Shown: in pieces, positions 33,144 through 42,046 of the stretch
How positions within the stretch are numbered: the stretch's first letter is position 1
How the letters are laid out: the number at the start of each line of letters is the position of its first letter
Source of the DNA: Mariprofundus aestuarium
GTDB taxonomy: Bacteria > Pseudomonadota > Zetaproteobacteria > Mariprofundales > Mariprofundaceae
DNA length: 64,000 nt
Assembly (NCBI RefSeq): GCF_002795805.1
Contig: NZ_CP018799.1
Span: forward strand, 248,001 to 312,000
Reading direction: 5' to 3'
Program-made: the position numbers and the translations under genes
Notes under the pieces: generated by a model
What the model was told of the DNA's origin: nothing
Database searches by the model: none
Seen by the model: only the letters and a program-made list of their open reading frames with translations

Positions 33144-34064
33144 ATGAATTTCGCAGATCGTGATGGATTAATCTGGTTTGATGGTCAGATGGTGGACTGG
33201 CGTGATGCCAAGGTGCATGTGCTGACCCACACCCTGCACTACGGCATGGGCGTTTTTGAGGGCGTGCGCGCCTACCATGCTGAAGGCGGGACTGCGATCT
33301 TCCGTCTACAGGCACATACCGATCGTCTCTTCCGTTCGGCAAAAATCATGAATATGAATATGCCTTTTTCCAAAGAGGAGTTGAATGCAGCTCAGTTGGC
33401 GGCGGTTCGTGAGAACGGACTGGATTCAGCCTACCTGCGCCCGATGGTCTTCTACGGTTCTGAAGGCATGGGGCTGCGCGCTGATAACCTCAAGTCACAT
33501 GTTATCGTTGCAGCGTGGAGTTGGGGTGCATATCTCGGGCAGGACGCTCTGGAGCAGGGAATTCGTATCCGTACATCCTCATTTACCCGCCATCATGTAA
33601 ATGTTGCGATGTGCAAAGCCAAAGCGAACGGCAACTACATCAATTCGATGCTGGCCCTCTCCGATGCGCTGCGCGATGGTTATGACGAAGCACTGTTTCT
33701 GGATGTGGATGGTTTCGTGGCCGAAGGTAGTGGCGAGAACTTCTTTATGGTTTATGACGGTGTGATCTATACGCCGGAGCTGACCAGTGCGCTGGATGGT
33801 ATTACACGTGCCACAGTTATTCAGTTGGCTAAAGAGGAAGGTTATGAGGTGTGTGAGAAGCGCATCACCCGTGATGAGGTTTATGTCGCTGATGAAGCCT
33901 TCTTCACTGGCACTGCTGCCGAGGTCACCCCGATCCGCGAGCTGGACGGGCGCACCATCGGCTGTGGCTCACGCGGCCCTGTCACTGAAGTACTGCAGAA
34001 GAAGTACTTTGATGTGGTTCATGGCAGAAGCGAAGCTCACAAGGATTGGCTCGCTTACGTCTGA
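33144..34064 (+). CDS. ilvE: Branched-chain amino acid aminotransferase
   Basis: Class IV PLP-dependent transaminase that interconverts Leu/Ile/Val and their 2-oxo acids. Blocks seen: HVLTHTLHYGMGVFEGVRAY, IFRLQAHTDRLFRSAKI, YLRPMVFYGSEGMGL, the lysine that binds PLP in CKAKANGNYINSMLA, AEGSGENFFMVYDGVIYTP, and EAFFTGTAAEVTPI. At 306 residues it is the standard bacterial IlvE. A GAGGA sequence lies about 8-12 bases upstream of ATG. It is monocistronic, with its own terminator directly downstream and a divergent mlaF gene upstream. Confidence 0.95.
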   Translation: MNFADRDGLIWFDGQMVDWRDAKVHVLTHTLHYGMGVFEGVRAYHAEGGTAIFRLQAHTDRLFRSAKIMNMNMPFSKEELNAAQLAAVRENGLDSAYLRPMVFYGSEGMGLRADNLKSHVIVAAWSWGAYLGQDALEQGIRIRTSSFTRHHVNVAMCKAKANGNYINSMLALSDALRDGYDEALFLDVDGFVAEGSGENFFMVYDGVIYTPELTSALDGITRATVIQLAKEEGYEVCEKRITRDEVYVADEAFFTGTAAEVTPIRELDGRTIGCGSRGPVTEVLQKKYFDVVHGRSEAHKDWLAYV

Positions 34065-34081
34065 TCCTGTTCGGAACGCAT

Positions 34082-34116
34082 AAAAAAAGGCCCGCAGTAA
34101 ATACGGGCCTTTTTTT
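34082..34116 (+). terminator. Bidirectional rho-independent terminator after ilvE
   Basis: AAAAAAAGGCCCG pairs with CGGGCCTTTTTTT around a short loop, giving T runs in both directions. It serves ilvE on the plus strand and the small membrane-protein gene on the minus strand. Confidence 0.93.
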
Positions 34117-34130
34117 ATGTTTAAGCTCTG

Positions 34131-34292
34131 TTAAACGTTTGTGGCCACGACACTGAACACAATGGCCAGAAGCACTATAAGCCCGATGTCCATGCGGTCC
34201 ATTTTTTTTAAATAGCCTGAATCTTCTTTCAGTTCTGAACTGAGATCCCATGCTCCGCCACTGAGATCCCCATCTTCGTTTTGTTTATCCAT
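34131..34292 (-). CDS. Small membrane protein with C-terminal helix
   Basis: A hypothetical protein of about 53 residues (63 if it begins at ATG 34322). A hydrophilic acidic N-terminal half (MDKQNEDGDLSGGAWDLSS) is followed by a basic patch (KKMDRM) and a single C-terminal hydrophobic segment (DIGLIVLLAIVFSVVATNV). This is a tail-anchored layout with the N-terminus in the cytoplasm. ATG 34292 is preferred, with GCGAGA upstream, though the ribosome-binding site is weak. It ends beside the shared terminator, which supports a real transcript. No family is recognised. Confidence 0.5.
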   Translation of the reverse strand: MDKQNEDGDLSGGAWDLSSELKEDSGYLKKMDRMDIGLIVLLAIVFSVVATNV

Positions 34293-34322
34293 TGTATTGT
34301 CTCGCAAGGTTGCCGCTTCCAT

Positions 34323-34547
34323 GTGAAGAGTTTCAATCCTGATCTACAGTATATAGGCGATAGCGCAGCATTTGGCAAACTTTAGCAGCAGGCAGGCTTG
34401 TGAAGCGGGATTGTTTAATACGGCAGCCCGCCACTGTTTCTGCATTTTCATGATGGATGCTCTATAATCACTGTATGGAGGGTAAATGCCGTTCAGAACG
34501 AACTTCAGACTATTCGTAAAGCGAACAATTCCTTCAAAAGGAGCCCT
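34323..34547 (+). promoter_or_regulatory. Upstream region of the RND exporter with a TATAAT box
   Basis: This 225-bp non-coding stretch contains a perfect -10-like TATAAT at 34463-34468, about 80 bp before the exporter start, but no convincing -35 at the right distance. A strong AAAAGGAG ribosome-binding site lies at ~34537-34544. Confidence 0.4.
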
Positions 34548-37013
34548 ATGAGGCTGGTAGAGTTGTATGAAAAGCTGGTGATTGACCGGCCTCTGTTGAC
34601 GCTGTCGCTGGTCGGCCTGCTGTTGCTGCTGTTCGCTTCCTATATTCCGAAATTTGAGCTGGATGTTTCAGCCGATTCACTGGTGCTGGAAAACGATGCC
34701 GACCTTGAATACTACCGCAATATTCGTGCCCGTTACGGTTCCGACGATTTCTTGATTGTTACCTACAGCCCCAAAGAAAACCTCTTCTCCGAGGCCAGCC
34801 TTAAACGGGTTCGTGAAATGCGTGACCGCTTCAAGAGTATTGAAGGCGTTGAATCGGTGCTGACGATGCTGGATGTGCCGCTGATTGAGAGCCCACCGAT
34901 CAGCCTGGATCAGTTCAGTGAAGGCGCCCCGATGCTGGAGCAGGCAAACACGGATCGCCAGCTCGCCAGGCGTGAGTTGATATCCAGCCCGCTCTACAGC
35001 AATCGCCTGGTCAGCCCTGAGGGGGATACTTGCGCGATCCAGATTCTGCTTAAGCGCGATGAGACCTATCAAAGCCTTTTGAAGGAGCGTGACGGACTGC
35101 GCGTAAAGAAACTGGCCGGTGATCTGCCTGCCTCAGAACTGCTGCGCTTGAGTCAGGTGGAAGATCAGTTTGACAGCTACAGTAAACAGCTGACGCAGCA
35201 GGAGTCCGAGCTGATCGCAGTGATCCGTCTTGTCATGGATGACTACCGCGAGTTTGCCCGCATGCATCTTGGTGGCGTACCGATGATTGTCTCCGACATG
35301 ATGAGCTATATCCGCCACGACCTGGTCGTTTTCGGTTTAGGTGTACTGGCGATTTTGGCATTGATGCTCAGCTTTGTGTTCCGCAAACCCCACTGGGTGC
35401 TGCTGCCACTGTTGACTGCAGGGGCCACCGCTATCGTCACCACGGGTTTTCTCGGCATGGTCGGCTGGCCGGTTACGGTCGTTTCATCCAACTTTCTTGC
35501 GCTGGTTCTGATCTTCAGCCTATCACTGACCATTCACTTGATTGTGCGCTACCGCGAACAGCACCGGCTTGAGCCGCATGCATCGCAACGTCACCTGGTC
35601 AGTATTACGCTGCGCAGCAAAGCCATGCCGTGCCTCTTCAACGCCATAACCACGATAGTCGCCTTCGCCTCGCTGGTTGTCAGCGATATCCGTCCTGTGA
35701 TCGATTTCGGCTGGATCATGGTCTTCGCCTTGGCCGCCTCGATGCTGCTGGCATTCACCCTCTACCCGGCCACCCTGATGCTGGTACGGCCGGGTAAGCC
35801 TCCGCATGGCCGGGATATCATGGGCATGATTACCGAGTCGGTTGCCTGGCTGGTCGAGCATCACGGTGGCAAGGTGATTGCCATCTCGCTCCTGCTTGTG
35901 GTCATGGGCTCGCTCGGCATGTCGCGACTGACGGTGGAGAATCGCTTTATTGATTACTTTCATGACTCCACCGAGATATTCCAGGGCATGAAGTTGATCG
36001 ATGAAAAACTGGGTGGTACCACGCCGATGGACGTAATCATCGATGCACCGCTAAAGCAGGTTGAAGAAGAGGTTGAGTGGGATGAGGGCTTTGGTGATGA
36101 AGATGGCGGTTTCGCCACCACCAGTTACTGGTATAACACTCATATGCTGGCCGAGGTAGCCTCCATCCACCGCTATCTCGATGGGCTGCCCGAAACAGGC
36201 AAGGTCAATTCGCTGCACACAGCGATGGCTGTACTGGAGAAGCTCGATGACAAAGGCAGCATCGACAGTTTCTTTCTCTCCGTCCTCTATAAAAAACTGC
36301 CGCCGGATATCAAGGCGCAGATGATTTCACCCTACCTCTCGGAGGATGGGCAGCAGCTGCGCATTGCCGTTCGTGTTTATGAAAGCGATGCAGGACTCAA
36401 CCGCAACGAACTGCTTAATAATATTCGTGACCACCTGAGCAGTGAAAGAGCCGAGAGCGGTGAATCGGTGCATCTCTCCGGCATGGTGGTGCTCTACAAC
36501 AACCTACTGCAGAGCCTGTTCCGCTCCCAAATCCAGACGCTGGGCTTCGTCTTTTTTGCCATTCTGACCACCTTTGCGTTGATTTTCCGCTCACTGAAGG
36601 TTGCTGCTATCGCCATCATTCCCAATATCGTTCCTGTGATTCTGGTGCTGGGGCTTTTGGGAGGGCTTGGCATTCCACTGGATATCATGACCATCACCAT
36701 TGCTGCGATCACCGTCGGCATCGCGGTGGATGACACCATTCACTACGTCTACCGTTATCATGAGGAGTGGCTCAAAGATGGCGACTACCGCGCCTGCGTG
36801 CACCGGGCTCACAACAGTATCGGGCGGGCGATGTATTACACCTCGATGACGATCACCATCGGCTTTATCGCCATGGTGCTCTCCAATTTCGTGCCATCGA
36901 TCTATTTCGGCCTGTTTACAGCATTTGCCATGGTGAGCGCTCTGGTCACCAACATCACAATCCTGCCGATCCTGCTCAGAACCCTGAAACCGTACGGAAC
37001 GTTGCAGCAGTAG
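34548..37013 (+). CDS. RND/MMPL-superfamily exporter
   Basis: An 821-residue inner-membrane protein of the MMPL/HpnN-like RND group. It shows membrane helix 1 (residues 16-32), a large periplasmic loop (~33-255), a five-helix bundle to ~415, a second helix and periplasmic loop, and a second bundle at the end. That is twelve helices in two repeats. The motif GIAVDDTIHYVYRYHEEW in the second bundle contains the proton-relay acidic residues. Relatives move hopanoids, lipids or other hydrophobic compounds; the cargo here is unknown. No membrane-fusion protein is adjacent, which argues against a drug-efflux pump of the AcrB type. The start has a strong AAAGGAG site. Confidence 0.85.
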   Translation: MRLVELYEKLVIDRPLLTLSLVGLLLLLFASYIPKFELDVSADSLVLENDADLEYYRNIRARYGSDDFLIVTYSPKENLFSEASLKRVREMRDRFKSIEGVESVLTMLDVPLIESPPISLDQFSEGAPMLEQANTDRQLARRELISSPLYSNRLVSPEGDTCAIQILLKRDETYQSLLKERDGLRVKKLAGDLPASELLRLSQVEDQFDSYSKQLTQQESELIAVIRLVMDDYREFARMHLGGVPMIVSDMMSYIRHDLVVFGLGVLAILALMLSFVFRKPHWVLLPLLTAGATAIVTTGFLGMVGWPVTVVSSNFLALVLIFSLSLTIHLIVRYREQHRLEPHASQRHLVSITLRSKAMPCLFNAITTIVAFASLVVSDIRPVIDFGWIMVFALAASMLLAFTLYPATLMLVRPGKPPHGRDIMGMITESVAWLVEHHGGKVIAISLLLVVMGSLGMSRLTVENRFIDYFHDSTEIFQGMKLIDEKLGGTTPMDVIIDAPLKQVEEEVEWDEGFGDEDGGFATTSYWYNTHMLAEVASIHRYLDGLPETGKVNSLHTAMAVLEKLDDKGSIDSFFLSVLYKKLPPDIKAQMISPYLSEDGQQLRIAVRVYESDAGLNRNELLNNIRDHLSSERAESGESVHLSGMVVLYNNLLQSLFRSQIQTLGFVFFAILTTFALIFRSLKVAAIAIIPNIVPVILVLGLLGGLGIPLDIMTITIAAITVGIAVDDTIHYVYRYHEEWLKDGDYRACVHRAHNSIGRAMYYTSMTITIGFIAMVLSNFVPSIYFGLFTAFAMVSALVTNITILPILLRTLKPYGTLQQ

Positions 37014-37029
37014 CACTGCGGAATAGCAG

Positions 37030-37067
37030 AAAAAGGCCCGCAGTTTTCTGCAGGCCTCTTTTTTTTG
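37030..37067. terminator. Bidirectional terminator between the RND exporter and the sulfurtransferase fusion
   Basis: AGGCCCGCAG pairs with CTGCAGGCCT (one mismatch) around TTTT. There is a run of T on the right for the plus-strand gene and a run of A on the left for the minus-strand gene. It shares a 20-base arm with the terminator at 39801-39826. Confidence 0.88.
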
Positions 37068-37080
37068 TGCGGGATTTATT

Positions 37081-39591
37081 TTAGATAAACAGCGTGGTTC
37101 CTGACTCACCTGCTTCGCCAAGGAAGGCGGCAACGCCACCGATATCGACACCGTCAATGAGCTCCTCCTTCTGAATGCCCATCACATCCATGGACATCTG
37201 GCAGGCGATGAGTTGCGCGCCACCCTCAACCAGGCTATGCAGCAGGTTGCCCGGTGTTTCCACCCCTTTGTCGTGCATCACCTTGCGGATCATTTTCGCA
37301 CCCAGTCCATGCATATCCATTTTAGAGATCGTATTTAGGTGATCCGCATCTGATGGCAGCATCGTACTGAACATGCGATCCATCATCGGCTTATTAAGAT
37401 GTGGGGCATCGACCCGGCGTATCACGTCAAGCCCCCAGAAGGTGAAGAAGAGGCTGACCGGCTTACCCATGGCAAGTGCGCCGTTGGCAATGATCATGCT
37501 GGCCATTACTTTATCCAGATCATCGGAGAAGACGACCAGTGTGAGTTTGTCTTTTTCCACAGGTGCAGCTGCCGTAGCTACAGGCGCAGTCGCCACTTTG
37601 CGCAGCAAAACAATGACCAGCCCCTTCTCGGCTTTTACGGATAGTAGATCGTTGCCGGTCTTCTTGGCCCATGCCCGAATATCGCAACCGAAAGCGGGGT
37701 CGGAGGCGGTGACTTCGAGCAGTTCTCCTGCATCAAGGGCCTCCATCGCCTTGTAGGTTTTCATGATCGGGCCGGGGCACTGCAGCCCGACGGCGTTCAG
37801 GGTATGCAGTTCACCCGTGGTGCCGGGAGCAACCATAGCGGCACTGACAGCGCAGCTACCGCTGCGTTCAGCCTCGACCTCCTGAGGGGAGCGACGCTTG
37901 ATATCTTCGTAATCGAAGATGTCCGGGTTGGCCTGTTTTTCAACCGCCCAGCTGTAGCTCTTATAGCCGCCTGAGAGGTTTCTGACCTGAGTGAAACCAT
38001 GCTGGGTGAGGATGCGATAGGCCAGGTAGCCGCGCAGGCCGATCTGGCAGAAGAGGATGACCGCCTTGTTCGGGTCAAGTTCATCCAGCCGCTCCCGCAG
38101 GTGATTCACATCGATGTTGCGGGCCGTTGGAATGGAGCCGAATCCGAACTCTTCAGCCGTACGTACGTCGATCAGCTGCATCTCGGGATCTTTGGCACCT
38201 AGGCTGGCGCGCAGCTCCTTCCACTCGATCATGTCGTGGGAGCCGTTGAGGATGTTGGTGGCTACATAGCCGGCAATATTGATCGGATCCTTGGCTGAAC
38301 CGAATGGGGGCGCATAGGCCAGCTCCAGGTCGGCCAGGTCTTCAACCTTCAGGTTGCCATGAATGGCGGTAGCGATCACATCGATGCGTTTATCGGCACC
38401 GTCAGCACCCACTGCCTGAGCACCGAGAATCTGCCCTTTATCGGTAAATAACAGCTTCAGGCTGATCTGCTTTGCACCGGGATAATAGCTGGCGTGTGAG
38501 CCGCTGTGGGTGATGCAGCTGAGAAAGGGAATGCCAGCAGCATTAAGCTGCTTCTCGTTCAGGCCAGTGGTTGCGGCAGCAAGATCGAAAGCCTTGAGGA
38601 TCGATGTTCCCTGCGTGCCCCGATAGACTTTACTGTTGCCGAATATGATGTTGTCGGCAGCCATGCGCCCCTGCCTGTTGGCAGGTCCGGCAAGCGGAAT
38701 GAGCACCTGTTGGCCGCTGATGGTTTGCGTGACTTCGATGGCATCACCAACGGCGTAGATGTCGGGGTCTGAGGTTTGCAGGTGGCCATTCACCTTGATG
38801 CCGCCAGTGCTGCCGAGCTCGAGATTGGCTGCTCTGGCCAGTGTTGTTTCAGGGCGCACACCGATTGCCAGCACCACCAGGTCTGCCTGCAGACGGCGTC
38901 CACTGCCCAGGTAAACCACGGTGTGATCATCCTTCTCCTCGAACTGTTCTACCTTGTCGTTCAGGTAGAGCTCAACGTTTTTATCCCGCATGTGGGAGTG
39001 CACAATAGCTGCCATTCCATAGTCGAGCGGGGTCAGGATCTGGTCTGCTCCCTCCACTAGTGTGGTGAAGATGCCCTTGTCATGGAGGTTTTCGGCAACC
39101 TCGATACCGATAAAGCCACCGCCGATGACTACGGCACGGCGCGGGTTGTGCTCTTTAAGGTGCGCCATGATGCGATCAAGGTCGGGAATGTTGCGCAGCC
39201 CAAAAATGCGTGAGGAGTCGATGCCCGGTAGTTTCGGACGCACAGGCTCGGCACCGGGGGAGAGCAGGAGTTTGTCGTAGGGTTCGTCGGTCTCATCACC
39301 GGTTGCCAGGTTGCGCAGGCGCATGGTCCTGGCTTTACGATCGATGCCGATGGCTTCTGTGCGGCTGCGTACATCAACGCGGTAGCGCTCCTTGAATGCC
39401 TCCTCGGAGGTAACCAGAAGCTGCTCACGCTCTTCGATGATACCCGAAATGTGGTATGGCAGCCCGCAGTTGGCAAAGCTGATGTATTGGCCACGCTCAA
39501 CGAGAACGATCTCCGCAGTCTCATCGTTGCGTCGAATGCGCGCCGCCGCCGTTGCTCCGCCAGCTACACCACCCACGATTATGATTTTCAT
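37081..39591 (-). CDS. CoA-disulfide reductase-rhodanese-TusA-DsrE fusion protein
   Basis: An 836-residue four-part protein. Residues 1-450 form an FAD/NAD(P)H oxidoreductase of the CoA-disulfide reductase type, with the single redox cysteine 42 in ISFANCGLPYHISG and GGGFIGIEVAENL as the second nucleotide site. Residues 451-560 are a rhodanese with cysteine 515 in VILFCQIGLRGYLAY. Residues 595-675 are a TusA/SirA domain with cysteine 605 in GLQCPGP. Residues 680-836 are a DsrE/peroxiredoxin-like domain ending with LIACQMSMDVMGI. Such proteins handle persulfides, polysulfides or CoA disulfides and pass sulfane sulfur between cysteines. All four predicted cysteine sites are present. It appears monocistronic, with a palindrome 90-110 bp upstream. 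Confidence 0.93.
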   Translation of the reverse strand: MKIIIVGGVAGGATAAARIRRNDETAEIVLVERGQYISFANCGLPYHISGIIEEREQLLVTSEEAFKERYRVDVRSRTEAIGIDRKARTMRLRNLATGDETDEPYDKLLLSPGAEPVRPKLPGIDSSRIFGLRNIPDLDRIMAHLKEHNPRRAVVIGGGFIGIEVAENLHDKGIFTTLVEGADQILTPLDYGMAAIVHSHMRDKNVELYLNDKVEQFEEKDDHTVVYLGSGRRLQADLVVLAIGVRPETTLARAANLELGSTGGIKVNGHLQTSDPDIYAVGDAIEVTQTISGQQVLIPLAGPANRQGRMAADNIIFGNSKVYRGTQGTSILKAFDLAAATTGLNEKQLNAAGIPFLSCITHSGSHASYYPGAKQISLKLLFTDKGQILGAQAVGADGADKRIDVIATAIHGNLKVEDLADLELAYAPPFGSAKDPINIAGYVATNILNGSHDMIEWKELRASLGAKDPEMQLIDVRTAEEFGFGSIPTARNIDVNHLRERLDELDPNKAVILFCQIGLRGYLAYRILTQHGFTQVRNLSGGYKSYSWAVEKQANPDIFDYEDIKRRSPQEVEAERSGSCAVSAAMVAPGTTGELHTLNAVGLQCPGPIMKTYKAMEALDAGELLEVTASDPAFGCDIRAWAKKTGNDLLSVKAEKGLVIVLLRKVATAPVATAAAPVEKDKLTLVVFSDDLDKVMASMIIANGALAMGKPVSLFFTFWGLDVIRRVDAPHLNKPMMDRMFSTMLPSDADHLNTISKMDMHGLGAKMIRKVMHDKGVETPGNLLHSLVEGGAQLIACQMSMDVMGIQKEELIDGVDIGGVAAFLGEAGESGTTLFI

Positions 39592-39680
39592 TGTGTTTCC
39601 ATCCTTGAATTTCCCGTTCTCAGGTGACGGAAAGTATCGAGTTAAACAGATTAAGTTTATATGGTAAATTAGAGAAGGCT

Positions 39681-39699
39681 AATATTATTATATAATATT
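39681..39699. promoter_or_regulatory. Perfect AT-rich palindrome upstream of the sulfurtransferase fusion
   Basis: AATATTAT-TAT-ATAATATT is an exact 8-3-8 inverted repeat, made only of A and T, 90-108 bp before the start of the fusion gene. ArsR-type sulfide or persulfide regulators (BigR/SqrR group) bind AT-rich palindromes of this size, so an operator is plausible. No regulator gene of that family is in the window. Confidence 0.45.
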
Positions 39700-39792
39700 C
39701 TTATTGCAATGTTTATTTGCTCAGGATGTGCGGAATTCTTCTACAGCTTGCTTGCCAGAACTGGCTCGTTTGCATCTTGATCCCGGGCTTGA

Positions 39793-39826
39793 TTGCAACA
39801 AAGGCCCGCAGTTTTCTGCGAGCCTT
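39793..39826 (-). terminator. Terminator after the RpoS-like sigma-factor gene
   Basis: On the minus strand AAGGCTCGCAG pairs fully (one G-T pair) with CTGCGGGCCTT around AAAA, followed by TTGTTGC. The T run is short, so termination may be partial. Confidence 0.72.
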
Positions 39827-39879
39827 GCTGTTTGTGCCGGCAATGAATTTAATGTCTGGCCACCCCGCTTGGCTGGGGG

Positions 39880-40725
39880 TCACGTGACCTCATCGACGGA
39901 GATATGGTCTTCATCTGTCAGTAGACGCAATTTCCGCAGTGCCTCGACCTGAATCTGCCTAATGCGCTCACGGGTAACGCCAATATGCGTGCCGATTGCA
40001 TCAAGCGTCCAGGGGTCACCGGTTTCATCAAGGGCATAGCGCAGGCGAAGAACCTCCTGCTCCCTTTCTGTCAGTTTGCCCATCCACCCTGCAAGCATGG
40101 CATCCCGGATGGCTCCATCAAGGTGGTCCCCCGGAAGTTCGGCCAAGGGGTCTTCAGTGATATCGTAGAGTGTGAAGCTCCCCTCATCATGCAAAAAATC
40201 ATCCGCACTCTCCGTCGTTACCATTGACTCCCGCAGCATCTGTATTCTTTCCCGGCTTATGCCCATATGGGCCGCAATTTCCTCTTCGCTTGGGTCGCGC
40301 ATTAAAATGGCATAAAGATCATCTGAGCAGTGCAGCAGGAGGTTGTGCTCTTTACTCACATGAACCGGCAGTCGAATGGTTCGAGCCTGATTCATGATGC
40401 TCCTTTCAACGGACTGGCGAACCCACCATGTTGCATAGGTGGAGAAACGGCAGCCATGCTCAGGGTCGAATTTTTCAACCGCCCGCATCAATCCAATATT
40501 TCCTTCTTCAATCAGGTCGGAGAGTGGAAGGCCGCGGCCCATGTAGCGTCTGGCAATTTTCACTACAAGGCGGAGGTTGGCGTTGATCATCCTCTGGCGG
40601 GCCGTTTCATCACCTTGGGCAATTGCGAGTGCGCAGGCGACCTCTTCCTGTGCTGTTAATAGGTCGTAACGGGATACTTCGCGCATATAGAGCGCCATAG
40701 AGTCCAGGCTATGGCGCCTTACCAT
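39880..40725 (-). CDS. RpoS-like sigma-70 family factor
   Basis: A 281-residue group 2 sigma factor. Region 1.2/2.1 starts with [21 protein letters not shown]. Region 2 has [38 protein letters not shown] and the -10-recognition helix [18 protein letters not shown]. Region 3 follows with [10 protein letters not shown] and region 4 with [15 protein letters not shown]...[18 protein letters not shown]. The lack of the large region 1.1 and non-conserved insert separates it from the housekeeping RpoD. It is shorter than E. coli RpoS (330 residues), so the exact subgroup is uncertain. A terminator lies downstream. Confidence 0.87.
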   Translation of the reverse strand: MVRRHSLDSMALYMREVSRYDLLTAQEEVACALAIAQGDETARQRMINANLRLVVKIARRYMGRGLPLSDLIEEGNIGLMRAVEKFDPEHGCRFSTYATWWVRQSVERSIMNQARTIRLPVHVSKEHNLLLHCSDDLYAILMRDPSEEEIAAHMGISRERIQMLRESMVTTESADDFLHDEGSFTLYDITEDPLAELPGDHLDGAIRDAMLAGWMGKLTEREQEVLRLRYALDETGDPWTLDAIGTHIGVTRERIRQIQVEALRKLRLLTDEDHISVDEVT

Positions 40726-40768
40726 AAACGCCCTTGTTGCGTGTTATAAAGGAGCGATGGCACCTTGT

Positions 40769-40966
40769 TTATACAGCCTTTCCATGTATGCGGTGGATTC
40801 TGGCCTCAGCCTCTAACCAGTCGTGAAGCTGACAGCCCCCCTCAAAACCGCGTTGTTCTGCAAGGCAGTAGGCTGTTTCAGCAATCATTTTCCTCAGCTC
40901 TTCAGGGCTGTTTAGTTTAATTTCCCTTGCCGATTTCTTGTTTAAGTTTTTCTTTGAGCCAGCCAT
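40769..40966 (-). CDS. DUF2934 domain protein
   Basis: A 65-residue basic protein matching the short DUF2934 family: an ELRKMIAETAYCLAEQRGFEGG helix and the second block DWLEAEARI. Function unknown; members often lie near stress or catalase genes. GGAGTG lies eight bases before ATG. It is 43 bp upstream of the sigma-factor gene in the same direction, so it may be co-transcribed with it. Confidence 0.8.
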   Translation of the reverse strand: MAGSKKNLNKKSAREIKLNSPEELRKMIAETAYCLAEQRGFEGGCQLHDWLEAEARIHRIHGKAV

Positions 40967-41229
40967 TTAACACTCCATTATTACTCGTGAATATCAAATA
41001 AGATAAAATGTATGATTCATGAGGTGGATTTCTAACACATTTCAATTCTATGGGTATAGCATGGATTTTTAAATGTGCCAAATTAAATGGTCAGACTGTA
41101 AATTTTAACCCTTCGGCTCCAGGATCACGGAGGGAGCTATCTAAAAAAAGCCGAAACAATCATTTCCTTTGCCAAAGAGTGATGCGAGCAAATAATAGGC
41201 GCTCTTAATGCAGGGAGGCTTATAGCCTG
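40967..41229. other. Intergenic region without a recognised gene
   Basis: This AT-rich divergent spacer between the DUF2934 gene and cmoM should hold promoters for both. No hairpin with a T run, no tRNA and no plausible small gene was found. A GGGAGG sequence lies 12 bases before cmoM. Confidence 0.5.
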
Positions 41230-42039
41230 ATGATCCAGTCCGATCGAAATTTTGATGATTTAACCACGCGATTTGCACGCAATATCTATGGCAGTGCCAA
41301 GGGTGAGGTGCGGCTGGCGATTGTCTGGCAGCACCTGCTGCAGACGGTGCCGCAGCTTTCGGCAGGCAAACCACTGCGCATTCTCGATGCCGGCTGCGGG
41401 TTGGGGCAGATGGGGCTGCGTTTGGCGGAGTTGGGGCATGAGCTGGTGCTCTCCGATCTCTCAGAAAAGATGGTGGAGGAGACGCGCAGCCTGTTTGCTG
41501 AGAAATTACCGGATGCAGAGCCGCAATTTATCCATGGTTCGGTGCAGGATATGCATGCGGATGAGTTGGGGCAGTTTGATCTGGTACTGTTCCACGCGGT
41601 GCTGGAGTGGCTGGCTGAGCCAAAAGAGACACTGGAGCAGCTGCTTACCCTTATTCGTCCAGGTGGTGATCTCTCACTGATGTTTTATAACCGTGATGCA
41701 CTGATCTTCCGTAACCTGATTCGTGGCAACTGGCGCAAGGCCGAAAGTGATAATCTGCAGGGAGAAGAGGGGGGGTTGACCCCGTACCACCCGTTAACGC
41801 TGGAAGAGGTGCAGGGATGGCTGGATGAGTGGCAGATGAAGGTGCTTAGCCGAGCCGGGGTGCGTGTGGTCTATGATTATATGGATCGCAAGATGCGCGA
41901 GGCGCGGGATACCGACGAGGTGGTGCGAATCGAGATGAAATATGCGCAGAAGGAGCCTTACCTGCATTTAGGACGTTATCTGCACCTGATTGCACACAAT
42001 TCTGCAGGAGCAAGCAGCGGCACTCCTGCTGCGCGATAG
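41230..42039 (+). CDS. cmoM: tRNA 5-carboxymethoxyuridine methyltransferase CmoM
   Basis: SAM-dependent enzyme that methyl-esterifies 5-carboxymethoxyuridine at the wobble position 34 of some tRNAs. The protein follows E. coli CmoM block by block: DRNFDDLTTRFARNIYGSAKGEVR at the N-terminus, SAM motif I LRILDAGCGLGQMGLRLAELGHE, LVLFHAVLEWLAEPKETL, RPGGDLSLMFYNRDAL, and the ending EPYLHLGRYLHLIA. Length 269 residues, with a short extra tail after the family end. The genes for the earlier step (cmoA, cmoB) are not nearby. Confidence 0.93.
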   Translation: MIQSDRNFDDLTTRFARNIYGSAKGEVRLAIVWQHLLQTVPQLSAGKPLRILDAGCGLGQMGLRLAELGHELVLSDLSEKMVEETRSLFAEKLPDAEPQFIHGSVQDMHADELGQFDLVLFHAVLEWLAEPKETLEQLLTLIRPGGDLSLMFYNRDALIFRNLIRGNWRKAESDNLQGEEGGLTPYHPLTLEEVQGWLDEWQMKVLSRAGVRVVYDYMDRKMREARDTDEVVRIEMKYAQKEPYLHLGRYLHLIAHNSAGASSGTPAAR

Positions 42040-42046
42040 TATACTC

